From Pleurodeles waltl (lineage: Eukaryota > Chordata > Amphibia > Caudata > Salamandridae), in assembly GCF_031143425.1 (NCBI RefSeq), contig NC_090445.1, forward strand, positions 823,148,817 to 823,212,816: a stretch of 64,000 nt of DNA, written 5' to 3'. The position numbers and the translations under genes were made by a program. Positions 11,822 to 21,059 of this stretch are shown piece after piece (position 1 is the stretch's first letter; each line of letters begins with the position of its first letter). A model generated the notes under the pieces. The model worked only from the letters and a program-made list of their open reading frames with translations, made no database searches and had not been told where the DNA came from.

Positions 11822-12750
11822 CCAAAGGGCCAGCGGTCCTTGCCCTGAAGGGCCCAGTTCAGCGGTTCTTGAGACGGCGGGGCCCAGCGGAGCGGTGCTT
11901 GAGACGGCGGGGCCCAGTTCAGCGGTTCTTGAGACGGCGGGGCCCAGTTCAGCGCTCCTTGCCTTGAAGGGCCCAGCGGAGCGGTGCTTGAGACGGCGGG
12001 GCCCAGTTCAGCGGTTCTTGAGACGGCGGGGCCCAGTTCAGCGCTCCTTGCCTTGAAGGGCCCAGTTCAGCGGTGCTTGAGACGGCGGAGCCCAGTTCAG
12101 CGGTTCTTGAGACGGCGGGGCCCAGTTCAGCGCTCCTTGCCTTGAAGGGCCCAGTTCAGCGGTGCTTGAGACGGTGGGGCCCAGCGGAGCGGTGCTTGAG
12201 ACGGCGGGGCCCAGTTCAGCGCTCCTTGCCTTGAAGGGCCCAGTTCAGCGGTGCTTGAGACGGCGGGGCCCAGTTCAGCGGTTCTTGAGACGGCGGGGCC
12301 CAGTTCAGCGCTCCTTGCCTTGAAGGGCCCAGTTCAGCGGTGCTTGAGACGGCGGGGCCCAGCGGAGCGGTGCTTGAGACGGCGGGGCCCAGCGGAGCGG
12401 TGCTTGAGACGGCGGGGCCCAGTTCAGCGGTTCTTGAGACGGCGGGGCCCAGTTCAGCGGTCCTTGCCCTGAAGGGCCCAGTTCAGCGGTCCTTGCCCTG
12501 AAGGGCCCAGTTCAGCGGTTCTTGAGACGGCGGGGCCCAGTTCAGCGCTCCTTGCCTTGAAGGGCCCAGTTCAGCGGTGCTTGAGACGGCGGGGCCCAGT
12601 TCAGCGGTTCTTGAGACGGCGGGGCCCAGTTCAGCGCTCCTTGCCTTGAAGGGCCCAGTTCAGCGGTGCTTGAGATGGCGGGGCCCAGCGGAGCGGTGCT
12701 TGAGACGGCGGGGCCCAGTTCAGCGGTTCTTGAGACGGCGGACGGTCTAT
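11822..12750. repeat. 29-31-bp minisatellite, about 30 units, in the H1 left arm
   Basis: Units carry GGGCCCAG followed by TTCAG or CGGAG, and end in either CTTGAGACGGCGG or CCTTGCCTTGAA. The two unit types are mixed in recurring blocks, suggesting higher-order duplication. It lies just beyond the stop codon of MybB. H2 has no recognisable equivalent, so it expanded after the copies split. Its open frames are artefacts of the period. Confidence 0.9.
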
Positions 12751-12805
12751 GGCCAACTGCTAATTGCCTGGTGGTGCCCTCCTGGGCAGCGGGGATGGTG
12801 CTCCT

Positions 12806-15496
12806 TCACTGCCCACCTGGGCTGTGGGTGGTGGGGCCCTCCTGGCCAGCTGGGCTGGGTCCTCCCTGGGCAGCGGCTATGGGGGTGGTGGGCTCTCCCG
12901 GGGCAGCTGTGCCGGTTCCTCCCGGGGCAGCGGCTATGGGGGTTGTGGGCTCCTCCTGGGCAGCAGGCCTGCTGCCTGACCTCTCCGACTTGCTGCCCTT
13001 GCCCTCCTTAGTCGTGGGCCTGTGGCCCTTGCCTCCCTTTGGAGCTGTGGCTGGTGACTGTCTCTGGGTGGTGTCCGGGGGGGATGTAGAAGGCGGGCTC
13101 CTGCGGCGCCCCTTCCGCCTTCTGCTCCTCTTCCCAGGGGGTGGGCTGGCTGTCCCCTTGCTGCTGGGCGAAGATCCAGACATGCGGGCTGGCGGGCTCC
13201 AATACCCCTGCACCCTTGTCAAGGGGGCTGCAGGGCTGGTGGTGGCTGAGGTGCTCTTCTTACCCCGACGAGAAGGAGGGGGGGGCTCAGGGTCAGGAAA
13301 GAAGTTAGTAGTGGCGAGGAAGAGCTTCTTGGGACAATGGAGAGTGGTAGGTACAGTGGGAATGGGAGTGGAGGGAGAGGATGTGGTTGTAGGTGAGTCA
13401 CGTTTGCTGTCTTTGGGTGCAGGTGCAGGAGGGATAGGCTGTCGTGAGGTGGATGGCTGTTGGGTGGGTGGGTGGCTGCGTTTGTGTGGTGTGGAAGAGG
13501 GGGTGACAGACACAGTGGGAGAGGACACAGGGGACGTGTAAATGGCAGTGGGGGTGGTGACTGCACGTGTGCGGACTGGAGTGGAGGGTGTGCTGGTGAT
13601 GGAAACACTGGCTGATGGTGAGGTGAATGGAGGTGTGAGTGTAGACGTCACAGGGAGGGAGGAGGGAGACGAGGAGGTGGGGGTCACAGAGGTGGTAGTG
13701 ACTGTTGGCATGTCTGCATCGGAATGTTGCGTGTGTGAATGTCTGCGTGATCTGTGGTGCTTATGTTTGGATGAGCTTCTCTTGGGTGTTGAGGTGTGTG
13801 CAGGCTGGTCTGATGGTGTGGGTGGGACAGGCAGAGGAACAGGAGACTGGGAGGAGGGAGTTAGTAGAGGCAGGCAGGAGACAGGGACAATGGCTGCCGT
13901 CAGTGCTGAGGCCAGAGCCTGGAACGATCGCTGATGGGCAGCCTGACCGAATGAATGCCCTCCAGGTACGCATTGCTGCGATGAACCTCCCTCTCCACCC
14001 CCTGGATGGCATTCAAAAGGGTAGTCTGCCCAACAATGAGCGTTCGGAGGAGGTCAATGACCTCCTCACTGAGGGCAGCGGGGGTAACAGGGGCAGGGCC
14101 TGAGGTGCCTGGGGCGAAGGAGATGCCCGGCTTCCTGGCAGAGCGGGCACGGGGCGAACGCTGAGGGGCTGCTGGGAGGGCGGAGATGGTGCGCTGGGTG
14201 GCGGCTGTACCTGTAATGGCGGGGGGCACGGATGGTGCCACCCCCGCAAGGGAGCCCCCTTCCGAGGACGTGTCCGTGTCGCTGCAGGGTCCAGTCGTCC
14301 CCGTCGTGGAGCTCCCCTCGCCCTCCGTCTCACTGGTCCAGTCTGACTCTGTGGCATGGCCCTCCTGGGCCATGTGAGATGCAGCTCCCTCCTGCCCCGA
14401 TGCCACTTCTCCTCCGCCTGATGATGCTGATGCACACAAGCACAGAAAGACAAACAAAAAGGGGGGGGGGAGAGAGAAATAAAGGGATATTGAGTACATG
14501 GATCTCCGGTACAGTTAGCGGACATGACAGACACAGATGCCCCCTGCACTAAGTTGCGCACTTGGGGTCCGCTACGCATTCCGTGGAACATGCCCTACAC
14601 GCCTAGAGTTGACAACTGCACCCATGGATGACACGGCCCAGGGATGGCTGTACTGACAAACTACTGAGGGTGGTGGCTGGGGACACAGGGGCTTACGGGG
14701 GTGCCCAGCCTACAGATATCGCCCTGGCCTAGGGGGACCCCCAGCCCTCCTCCCCCAACCAGACACCTCCACTGCGCGACAACAGAGTAGATAATGCTTG
14801 TACTCACCCCCTTGTGTCTGCTGTGCTGCCCTCACGCGCCCATCCAATTCAGGGTAGGCCACCGCCAGGATCCGGAACATCAGGGGGCTCAGTTGATGGC
14901 AGGCACCCCGCCTACGTTGGGAGGCCATCCCCAGCAGAGACTCGGCGGTCTTCTTGGTCCCGCGGCGGATGTCCTCCCACCTCTTGCAGCAGTGGGTGCC
15001 CCGTCGATGGTGGACCCCCAGGGTCCGGACTTCCTTGGCGATGGCACGCCAAATCCCGATCTTCTCATGGGCGCGGACCTATGTGACACGTACAGGGAGG
15101 GAGAAATACCACGTTCAAGTTTGTCAGCATTTTCCTTTCCAGTGGCCCAACGCCCCCCATCCCCGCCAGGCCCCCCGCCATGCCCCCCGCCAGGCCCAAC
15201 ATGCCCCCCATCCCCGCCAGGCCCCCCGCCATGCCCCCCGCCAGGCCCAACATGCCCCCCATCCCTGCCAGGCCCCCCGCCAGGCCCCCCGCCATGCCCC
15301 CCGCCAGGCCCAACATGCCCCCCATCCCCGCCATGCCCCCAAGCCAGCCAGTGGCCCCAAATCCAGATAGAATTAAACTCACTTGTTGGTCTGGAGGACC
15401 GTAGAGTAGCGCATACTGGGGGAGGACCCCATCCACAAGTTTCTCCAACTCCTCTCCAGTGAAGGCAGGGGCCCTTTCCCCAGGTGCAGCAGCCAT
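12806..15496 (-). pseudogene. MybB: second Myb/SANT-like protein of H1, three exons, one-base frameshift
   Basis: Exon 1 (15496-15383, 38 codons, MAAAPGERAPAFTGEELEKL) ends at a GTGAGT donor. Exon 2 (15078-14808) reads KIGIWRAIAKEV...CKRWEDIRRGTKK, a Myb/SANT-like helix-turn-helix of the MSANTD type that continues from exon 1. Exon 3 (about 14426-12806) holds an acidic Ser/Gly region, a Leu-rich helix (ALSEEVIDLLRTLIVGQTTL) and a long Ser/Thr/Pro- and Lys/Arg-rich tail. One base is missing near 13947-13952. With it, the three exons total 2007 nt, an exact multiple of three (about 668 aa). The same exons and introns occur in H2. Likely role: binding element ends or recruiting the transposase to the nucleus, by analogy with known Harbinger Myb-like proteins; this is inference. 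Confidence 0.75.
15146..15345. repeat. Pro-codon-like GC-rich tandem repeat in MybB intron 1
   Basis: Units of about 51 bp, and shorter derivatives, contain CCCCCCATCCCCGCCAGGCC and CCAACATG. The array lies between exons 1 and 2 of MybB. Open frames on both strands (Met-Pro-Pro-Ala-Arg-like and Gly-Gly-Met-Ala-like) come from the repeat and are not genes. Confidence 0.85.
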
Positions 15497-15959
15497 TGTC
15501 CCTTCCAGACCGAGGTCACAGCAACACTTGCAGTATAGGTCCTCTCCTGTGAAAGTTCAAGTCGCAAGTGGATAAGTAGATAGAAAATGGCGGTCACGTC
15601 CGCGGCGGTGCGTACCGCGGCGGTGCGTCCCGCCACCGCCGGCGCCCTTCGCCATTGGCTCCTGAAACCCATAGGCTTCAATGTTAACCAATGCGGCTTG
15701 GCGCCGCGGTCTTGGCCCGCCGCCCGCCGCGGTGTGCCACGCCAGCGCATTGACCTCACATCCCATTGTCACACTTCACAGGTCAGGCAGCCGCCATTTC
15801 CAGGGCCCACATGGCTCAATTTCAACTGCGTCACACAGGCCTAGGCCTTGCATAGCCACTCAGACACGCCATTCACTGCATAGAGAATAGTTTACTGTGC
15901 TAGCTGTGAGTACATACCTGTGGGTTGCTTGACTGTGTGCTCCATGTTGTCCTTCCTAG
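15497..15959. promoter_or_regulatory. Probable bidirectional promoter between MybB and the transposase
   Basis: This spacer separates the divergent MybB start and the transposase exon. It is strongly GC/CpG-rich (15590-15740) and has a CCAAT box on each strand: ATTGG at 15654-15658 (minus) and CCAAT at 15688-15692 (plus). The H2 spacer (31167-31627) keeps the GTTAAC and CCAATGG motifs and the CCTATGGGTT stretch between them, in inverted orientation. Promoter function is inferred from position and motif conservation. An acceptor-like CCTTCCTAG at 15951-15959 suggests the transposase has a 5' non-coding exon starting in this spacer. Confidence 0.55.
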
Positions 15960-16875
15960 GCACCGTCCGCTGGGTTGGGCGAGGAGACGGATGAATCCTC
16001 CCGTGTACCGACCGCTGGTGGACCTGTCGACAATGGAAGAACGCCACATTATCCTGACCTACCGTCTTAACCGTGCCACTATCCATGAACTGTGTGCCCA
16101 GCTGGAGCCCGACCTGATGTCCCCCATCCGCCAACCCACAGGGATTCCCCCTCTGGTGCAGGTCATGTCAGTACTCCATTTCTTGGCAAGTGGGTCATTT
16201 CAGACAACCGTGGGAATTGCTTCTGGGATGTCTCAGCCCATGTTTTCGAAGGTGTTATCCAGAGTGTTGTCTGCCCTGATGAAATCCGTGAGGAGCTACA
16301 TCATTTTCCCTGAGGTGGGCGAATTGGCTACAGTGAAGGGTGATTTCTACGCCCTTGGACATATTCCCAACGTAATTGGTGCCATTGATGGGACCCATGT
16401 GGCTTTGGTTCCCCCAAGAGACAGGGAGCAGGTGTACAGGAACAGAAAAAATTACCATTCAATGAACATCCAGGTGGTGTGTTTGGCTGACCAGTACATC
16501 TCGCATGTAAATGCCAAATTCCCAGGGTCAGTGCATGACGCCTACATCCTCAGGAATAGCAGCATCCCTTACGTGATGGAACAGCTACAGAGACACCGTG
16601 TATGGCTAGTGGGGGACTCTGGGTACCCCAACCTGTCGTGGCTACTGACCCCAGTAAGGAATCCCCGGACCAGGGCAGAGGAACGGTACAATGAGGCCCA
16701 TGGGCGTACTAGGAGGGTGATCGAACGCACCTTTGGCCTCCTAAAGGCCAGGTTTCGGTGCCTGCATATGACAGGTGGATCCCTAATGTACTCACCTAAG
16801 AAGGTGTGTCACATCATCGTGGCCTGCTGCATGCTTCACAACCTGGCTTTGCGTCGCCAGGTGCCTTTCCTGTAG
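15925..16875 (+). CDS. PIF/Harbinger DDE transposase (HARBI1-like), C-terminal tail truncated
   Basis: The 316-aa open frame catalyses cut-and-paste movement of the element (DDE_Tnp_4 family). Catalytic-region motifs: IDGTHVAL (D155), SVHDAYILRNS (D205), VGDSGYP (D231) and IERTFGLLKARFRCL (E267); I take D155, D231 and E267 as the DDE triad. A splice acceptor at 15958-15959 makes the Met at 15991 (residue 23) the likelier start. The TAG at 16873-16875 is probably a C-to-T nonsense change: the frame continues in an acidic Glu/Asp-rich tail to a second stop at 16993-16995, and H2 has Gln at that place. The core is complete, so activity without the tail is possible. Transcription converges on MybA. 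Confidence 0.9.
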   Translation: MLDCVLHVVLPRHRPLGWARRRMNPPVYRPLVDLSTMEERHIILTYRLNRATIHELCAQLEPDLMSPIRQPTGIPPLVQVMSVLHFLASGSFQTTVGIASGMSQPMFSKVLSRVLSALMKSVRSYIIFPEVGELATVKGDFYALGHIPNVIGAIDGTHVALVPPRDREQVYRNRKNYHSMNIQVVCLADQYISHVNAKFPGSVHDAYILRNSSIPYVMEQLQRHRVWLVGDSGYPNLSWLLTPVRNPRTRAEERYNEAHGRTRRVIERTFGLLKARFRCLHMTGGSLMYSPKKVCHIIVACCMLHNLALRRQVPFL

Positions 16876-16995
16876 GAGGATGGTCGAGACGGTGGTGTTG
16901 TGGCAGCGGTGGAACCTGAGGAGAGTGACGAGGAGGAAGACGACGGGGCTGAAACAGACAACAGGGACAGAATCATTGCACAGTACTTCCAATAG
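16876..16995 (+). other. Acidic transposase tail downstream of the premature stop
   Basis: In frame with the transposase this reads an acidic stretch rich in Glu and Asp and ends in QYFQ and a stop. H2 encodes the same tail (30031-30231, ending QQYFQ), so the stop at 16873 is an H1-specific lesion rather than the family's natural end. Confidence 0.7.
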
Positions 16996-17284
16996 GACAC
17001 AGGTAACATTTCAAAGATAATTTAGTAAATGTTAACTACTCTCCTGCATCTCTGCTGCCTGTCTATTTGCCCCAGTGTATGATGACTGAGTTTTGGCTTT
17101 TCCCTCCCTATTTCAGATCTGGGGTCCCCACTACGAGTCCTGTGCTTCGTTTCCCCATGGACTACAGCTTTGTGGCAGCTGTTTGTTGACTTCACCATGT
17201 ACAAGGACATATTTGCACTGTCATGTCAATTACAATCTATTGAAATCACAGCCAGACTCCAGATTTTTTGGTGCAAAATAGGTG

Positions 17285-17290
17285 TTTATT
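17285..17290 (-). terminator. Candidate polyadenylation signal for MybA
   Basis: AATAAA on the minus strand about 215 bp past the MybA stop. H2 has AATAAA at 29735-29740 past the equivalent stop. Position and conservation support it. Confidence 0.45.
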
Positions 17291-17503
17291 TAAGTGCTCA
17301 AAATGGGATGGGTGGTTTCAAGTGGGTGGGGGCTATGGTGAAGGAATGTCCATGGCAGAGTCCAGAGTAACAGTCACACAGGTGCATTGTCCAGAGGCCT
17401 GTGGAGAGATGGAGCATGGGCAGTTCAAGGATGGACAGGGTGACAATGTGGGACAGTGGGATGACATCAGGTGGTATCCATTGCTGGCGGGGGTCTTGAC
17501 ATC

Positions 17504-19094
17504 CTACTCTGTCTTCTTGCGAGATCTCAGGGCCCTCTTGCGGGGTGGTTCTTCTCCTGCAGGAGGTGGGGGTCTGGTGGGCTGCTGCTGTGCGGGGGCC
17601 TCCTGTCCACTAGCGCCGGCGGAGGTGGTTGGCTGTTCTTGGTCCAGGCTAGTGGCAGGGGCCCTTGGGTGTTGTTGAGTGTCCGCCCTGTTGTTGACGA
17701 GGTCCTGCAGCAGCCCTACCATGGTAACCAGGGTGGTGTTGATGGCTCTGATGTCCTCCCTGTACCCCCGATAGTGTTCCTCCTGCAGTACCTGGATCTC
17801 CTGGAACCGGGCCAGTACCGTCGCCATCGTCTCCTGGGAGCGGTTGTATGCTCCCATGATGGTGGTGAGGACCTCGTGGAGAGTGGGTTCCCTGGGCCTC
17901 TCCTCCCCCCCCTGTCGCACAGCTGCCCTCCGAGTTCCCCTGTTTCCCTGGGCCTCTGCCCCCTGGCCGGTGTGCCCACTACCACTGCCCCCAGGTCCCT
18001 GTTGTTGTTGGGGTGGTGGGTTATCCTGGGTGCCCTGTAGTGGTAGACACACCGCAGATTGACGCGCCCTGGAGACAGAGGCATGGGCCCGCTGGGTGGG
18101 AGCTGTGCTGGTGTTCCCAGAGGGGTTTGGGTCTGTAGTGGCCTGGGCCTGTGTGAGGGGAACCGACTGTCCAGAGGTCCCCGATGGTCCGGGCTGGTCA
18201 TCGGTGTCCAGGTCGACAGAGCTGCTGTCATCGCTGACGGCCTCTTGGGTGGGGGGTGTGGAGAATTCTGGCCCCTCCGCCGCGGTGTGTTGACGGTCGG
18301 GTCCTGCAGGGGTATAGAGGTATGGTTATAGTTTCAATGTGTGGCATATGGGTGTATCTGTGGGTTCTCGTGTCCCCAAGTGCTGGCATTCGTGTGTGGG
18401 GGCTTTGGTGAGGGTGGCTTGTGGGGGGGATGTGTATATGCATTGGGCATGCTTTGGTGATGGGTGTCCATGCTTAGTGGACGCATGCAGGCCTAGGTTT
18501 TGGGATGTGTGGGTTGTGATGGTGAGACATTGGCGGCGAATAGGTGTGCTGGGGGTGGGGGTGAGGATGGTGGTGGGGGTGAGGATGGTGGTGGGGGTGA
18601 GGGTGGGGGTGAGGATGGGGGTGGGGGTGAGGGTGGGGTTCGAGGATGGGGGTGAGGGTTGGGGTCTGATTTGGCATGCAGGTGGGGGGGAAGCAGTATT
18701 GAAGCTTCAACTTACCAGTATCCATTCCTCCGCCGACTCCTGCGAGGCCGTCAGGATGCAGGATGTTCAAGACTTCCTCCTCCCATGATGTGAATTGTGG
18801 GGGTTGAGGTGGGGGTCCTCCGCCAGTCTTCTGCACGGCGATGTTGTGCCTGGATACCATGGAACGCACCTTCCCCCGTAGGTCGTTCCATCGCTTCCTG
18901 ATGTCTTCCCGATTTCTGGGGTGCTGTCCCACTGCGTTCACCCTGTCGACAATCCTCTGCCATAGCTCCGTCCTCCGGGCAATGCTGGTGTATTGTATCT
19001 GTGTGCCGAACAGCTGGGGCTCTACCCGAACGATTTCCTCCACCATGACCCTGAGTTCTTCGTCTGTGAAGCGGGGTTGTCTTTGGGGTGCCAT
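17504..19094 (-). CDS. MybA: Myb/SANT-like DNA-binding protein of H1, two exons, intact (392 aa)
   Basis: Exon 1 is 19094-18716 and exon 2 is 18303-17504, joined by a GT-AG intron (18304-18715). Lengths of 379 and 800 nt give an uninterrupted 392-codon frame. Residues 9-75 (FTDEELRVMVEEI...LWQRIVDRVN...IRKRWNDLRGKV) form a trihelical Myb/SANT-like domain with regularly spaced Trp/Phe. Exon 2 carries an acidic Ser-rich stretch, a long amphipathic helix (MGAYNRSQETMATVLARFQE onward) suited to oligomerisation, and a basic end (PPRKRALRSRKK) that looks like a nuclear signal. In characterised Harbinger elements such a protein binds the ends and brings the transposase into the nucleus. It is convergent with the transposase; its promoter should lie near the right end of the element. 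Confidence 0.85.
18530..18665. repeat. G-rich tandem repeat in the MybA intron
   Basis: Repeated GTGGGGGTGAGGATGGTG units with many runs of three to five G on the plus strand, a plausible G-quadruplex-forming tract. It lies wholly within the 412-bp intron. Confidence 0.8.
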
Positions 19095-19590
19095 GGGGTG
19101 GTGTGTATGATGTGTGGGGTGGAGTATGTGTATTTCAGTGAGTTGAGTGTGGTGGTGTGTGTTGTTTTGTGTGTGGATAGTGTGTGGGTGATGGTGTTGA
19201 GTGGCTGTGGCTGTTATTTTTTGGATGCTGGTGTCTCGCTCTTGCCTTCTTTACGAATTTTTTAGCGTAGGGGTTTGTGGGTGATGTGGGTGGGTGTTTT
19301 ATATTGTATTGTGTGTGTGGGAGTGGTGTGTGTATGTGTATCAGGTGTGTGGGATTCAAATCGTCCAATGTGGCTGAGTTTTGTTCGTTTGTGTGTATTC
19401 TGACCGCGGCGGTGTGTCCCGCCAATGGAATACCGCGTTTGAATGACCGCCGCGTGGATTCGTGGGTCGTAATGGCATGGGCGTATTTCTGTTGGCGTGA
19501 CGGTGGAGGTTTTGTCACCTCCACCTTTCCGCCGACCGCTGGTCTGGCGGTCTGTTGTGGCGGTCGGATTTTCGGAGGTTTGCCTTCTGC

Positions 19591-19610
19591 GGGTCAGAAT
19601 GACCGTGGCG
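19591..19610 (-). repeat. Internal copy of the H1 terminal repeat, right side
   Basis: GGGTCAGAATGACCGTGGCG repeats the GGTCAGAATGACC core of the right end (19679-19689) about 85 bp further in, mirroring the duplication at the left end. Confidence 0.6.
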
Positions 19611-19695
19611 GGTTTCCGCGACCGCGGCGGGATTATGGAGGATTTCTGACCGGCGATAGGCGCCTTTTACCGCCGAGGTCAGAATGACCACCTAT

Positions 19696-21050
19696 GTGTG
19701 TAATAAGAGCAACCTATTCAGTGTCCATAACCATCAAGACCTTAATTGATAGGATGTCAAAGTACCTGATAACTAATCACCTTTTCAAATATGTAAAGAA
19801 ACCAGCTAAAGGCTGGAACCGGAACAAATGGAATAAGATGTAAGAACTAATCTGTGAAAGAACGTATTTTATTCCTGGTTAGTAAACCAGAGTCACGGCG
19901 TACCCACCAAACAGAGCTACAGCTAAACATTTTAGCAGATGGTAACATAAAGACTCTGGGCCCGAGTCACAACGGTAAACTTAGATGTTTGGTCTAAACT
20001 TAAACTAAAAGTCTAAGATTATGACTTTGGGATTTTACAGAGGGTATTTGCATGTATTGTATGTATGTCAGCACTAAATAGACAACAATATAGAAAAAGA
20101 ACAAACTCCCAAATAAATTCACCACTCAGCATAGCGTAGAGAACCCAAAACCCAACATACAAACACTTATGCAGATACCTGGGATCAGACTAAATCCATT
20201 AGTCCAAGACATGCCAGGAACTGTAATTTAGCAGGCATCAAGCCCACTTTTTGGCATTTAATGAACAGTAGTCAGGACAGCACCACATCCAAAGTCGAAA
20301 TTAGGCAAAACTGACCTAAGAAGAGTAAATTACTCACCCTGAATGTCGGAATCCACATCCAAACACACCCTATCACACGTCTGAAAGTAAAGATCACCGT
20401 ACTGTGGTTTCTTTGCTTATATCAGCTTGCGGTGACCAAGAAAGCAGACTAAGTGGAATCCTACCAATGGAAAACAATGTAAACAATAAAAAAAAGTGGA
20501 GCTGCTGTATTTGAACATCACTAATAGCCACAGATAGTGGAACAAAAGGGAACAAAAATATCATGTCCAAACTGAGATGTTAGTAACCAGTAAAAAAAAA
20601 CACACAGCTGTGTTAAATGTCATCTATTGGTAAAAAAGATTAAATAATAAACATGTTCTACAAAAGTACACATATCATCAATTATGGACAGCATAATAGG
20701 GAGAACATAGTAACATTAATGTAATGCTCTCAGAAAATATTGAAAATGTAAAGATTACTTGAATACCTATATGGGCTAAGAACTATCAAACCCATATATG
20801 CATAGAAATATCAAATGACAGGAGTAAAGGGTAGAAACTTTACTATTTAATAGCCAACCAGGGCTGTTAGTATCCAGGAAATTATGTAACTCCCTGTCAA
20901 TGTTCGAGCCCTTCTCTGCTGCTCTCAATCTGATAAGCCATTTTGCTTCCTACTTGCATAGGATGGCTACTCTGTTTCCTCCTTGCAATGGAGTGTTAAC
21001 AATCTCAATGATGTGACATTTAATTCTAATGTCATTAAAATTGGCATTGT
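19696..21050. other. AT-rich stretch, probable 3' region of PLE1
   Basis: No coding frame is recognisable. Its position just downstream (minus strand) of the PLE1 endonuclease remnant suggests a 3' untranslated or terminal-repeat region of that element; this is inference. Confidence 0.35.
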
Positions 21051-21059
21051 AATGTAAAG

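Larger units (their letters stand above)
10497..19692 (+). mobile_element. Autonomous PIF/Harbinger transposon H1 (9.2 kb), near-intact, three genes
   Basis: Terminal inverted repeats are GGCCCTCATTCTGACCCTGG at 10497 and the inverse of GGTGGTCATTCTGACCTCGG ending at 19692. TAT flanks both ends (10494-10496 and 19693-19695), a 3-bp target duplication. Inside are a PIF/Harbinger DDE transposase (+), a Myb/SANT-like protein MybA (-), convergent with it, and a second Myb/SANT-like gene MybB (-), divergent from it. Tandem repeats fill the left arm. Strand is given by the transposase. Only two coding lesions were found, so the copy is young. A second, inverted copy with the same three genes (H2) lies at 27443-36058. 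Confidence 0.9.

Noticed and set aside
11275..11848. Overlapping long open frames on both strands, up to 405 codons
   Set aside because: They consist of the 64/73-bp tandem repeat read in all frames; stop-free repeats give long spurious frames.
12251..13541. Open frames of 73-291 codons on the plus strand
   Set aside because: The first part is the 30-bp minisatellite. The rest is the antisense of the Ser/Thr/Pro-rich MybB tail, whose minus-strand frame is supported by H2.
15065..15496. A Gly/Met/Ala-repeat protein continuing from MybB exon 1
   Set aside because: The repeat part is intron 1 read through; the donor and exon 2 match H2, so splicing explains it better.
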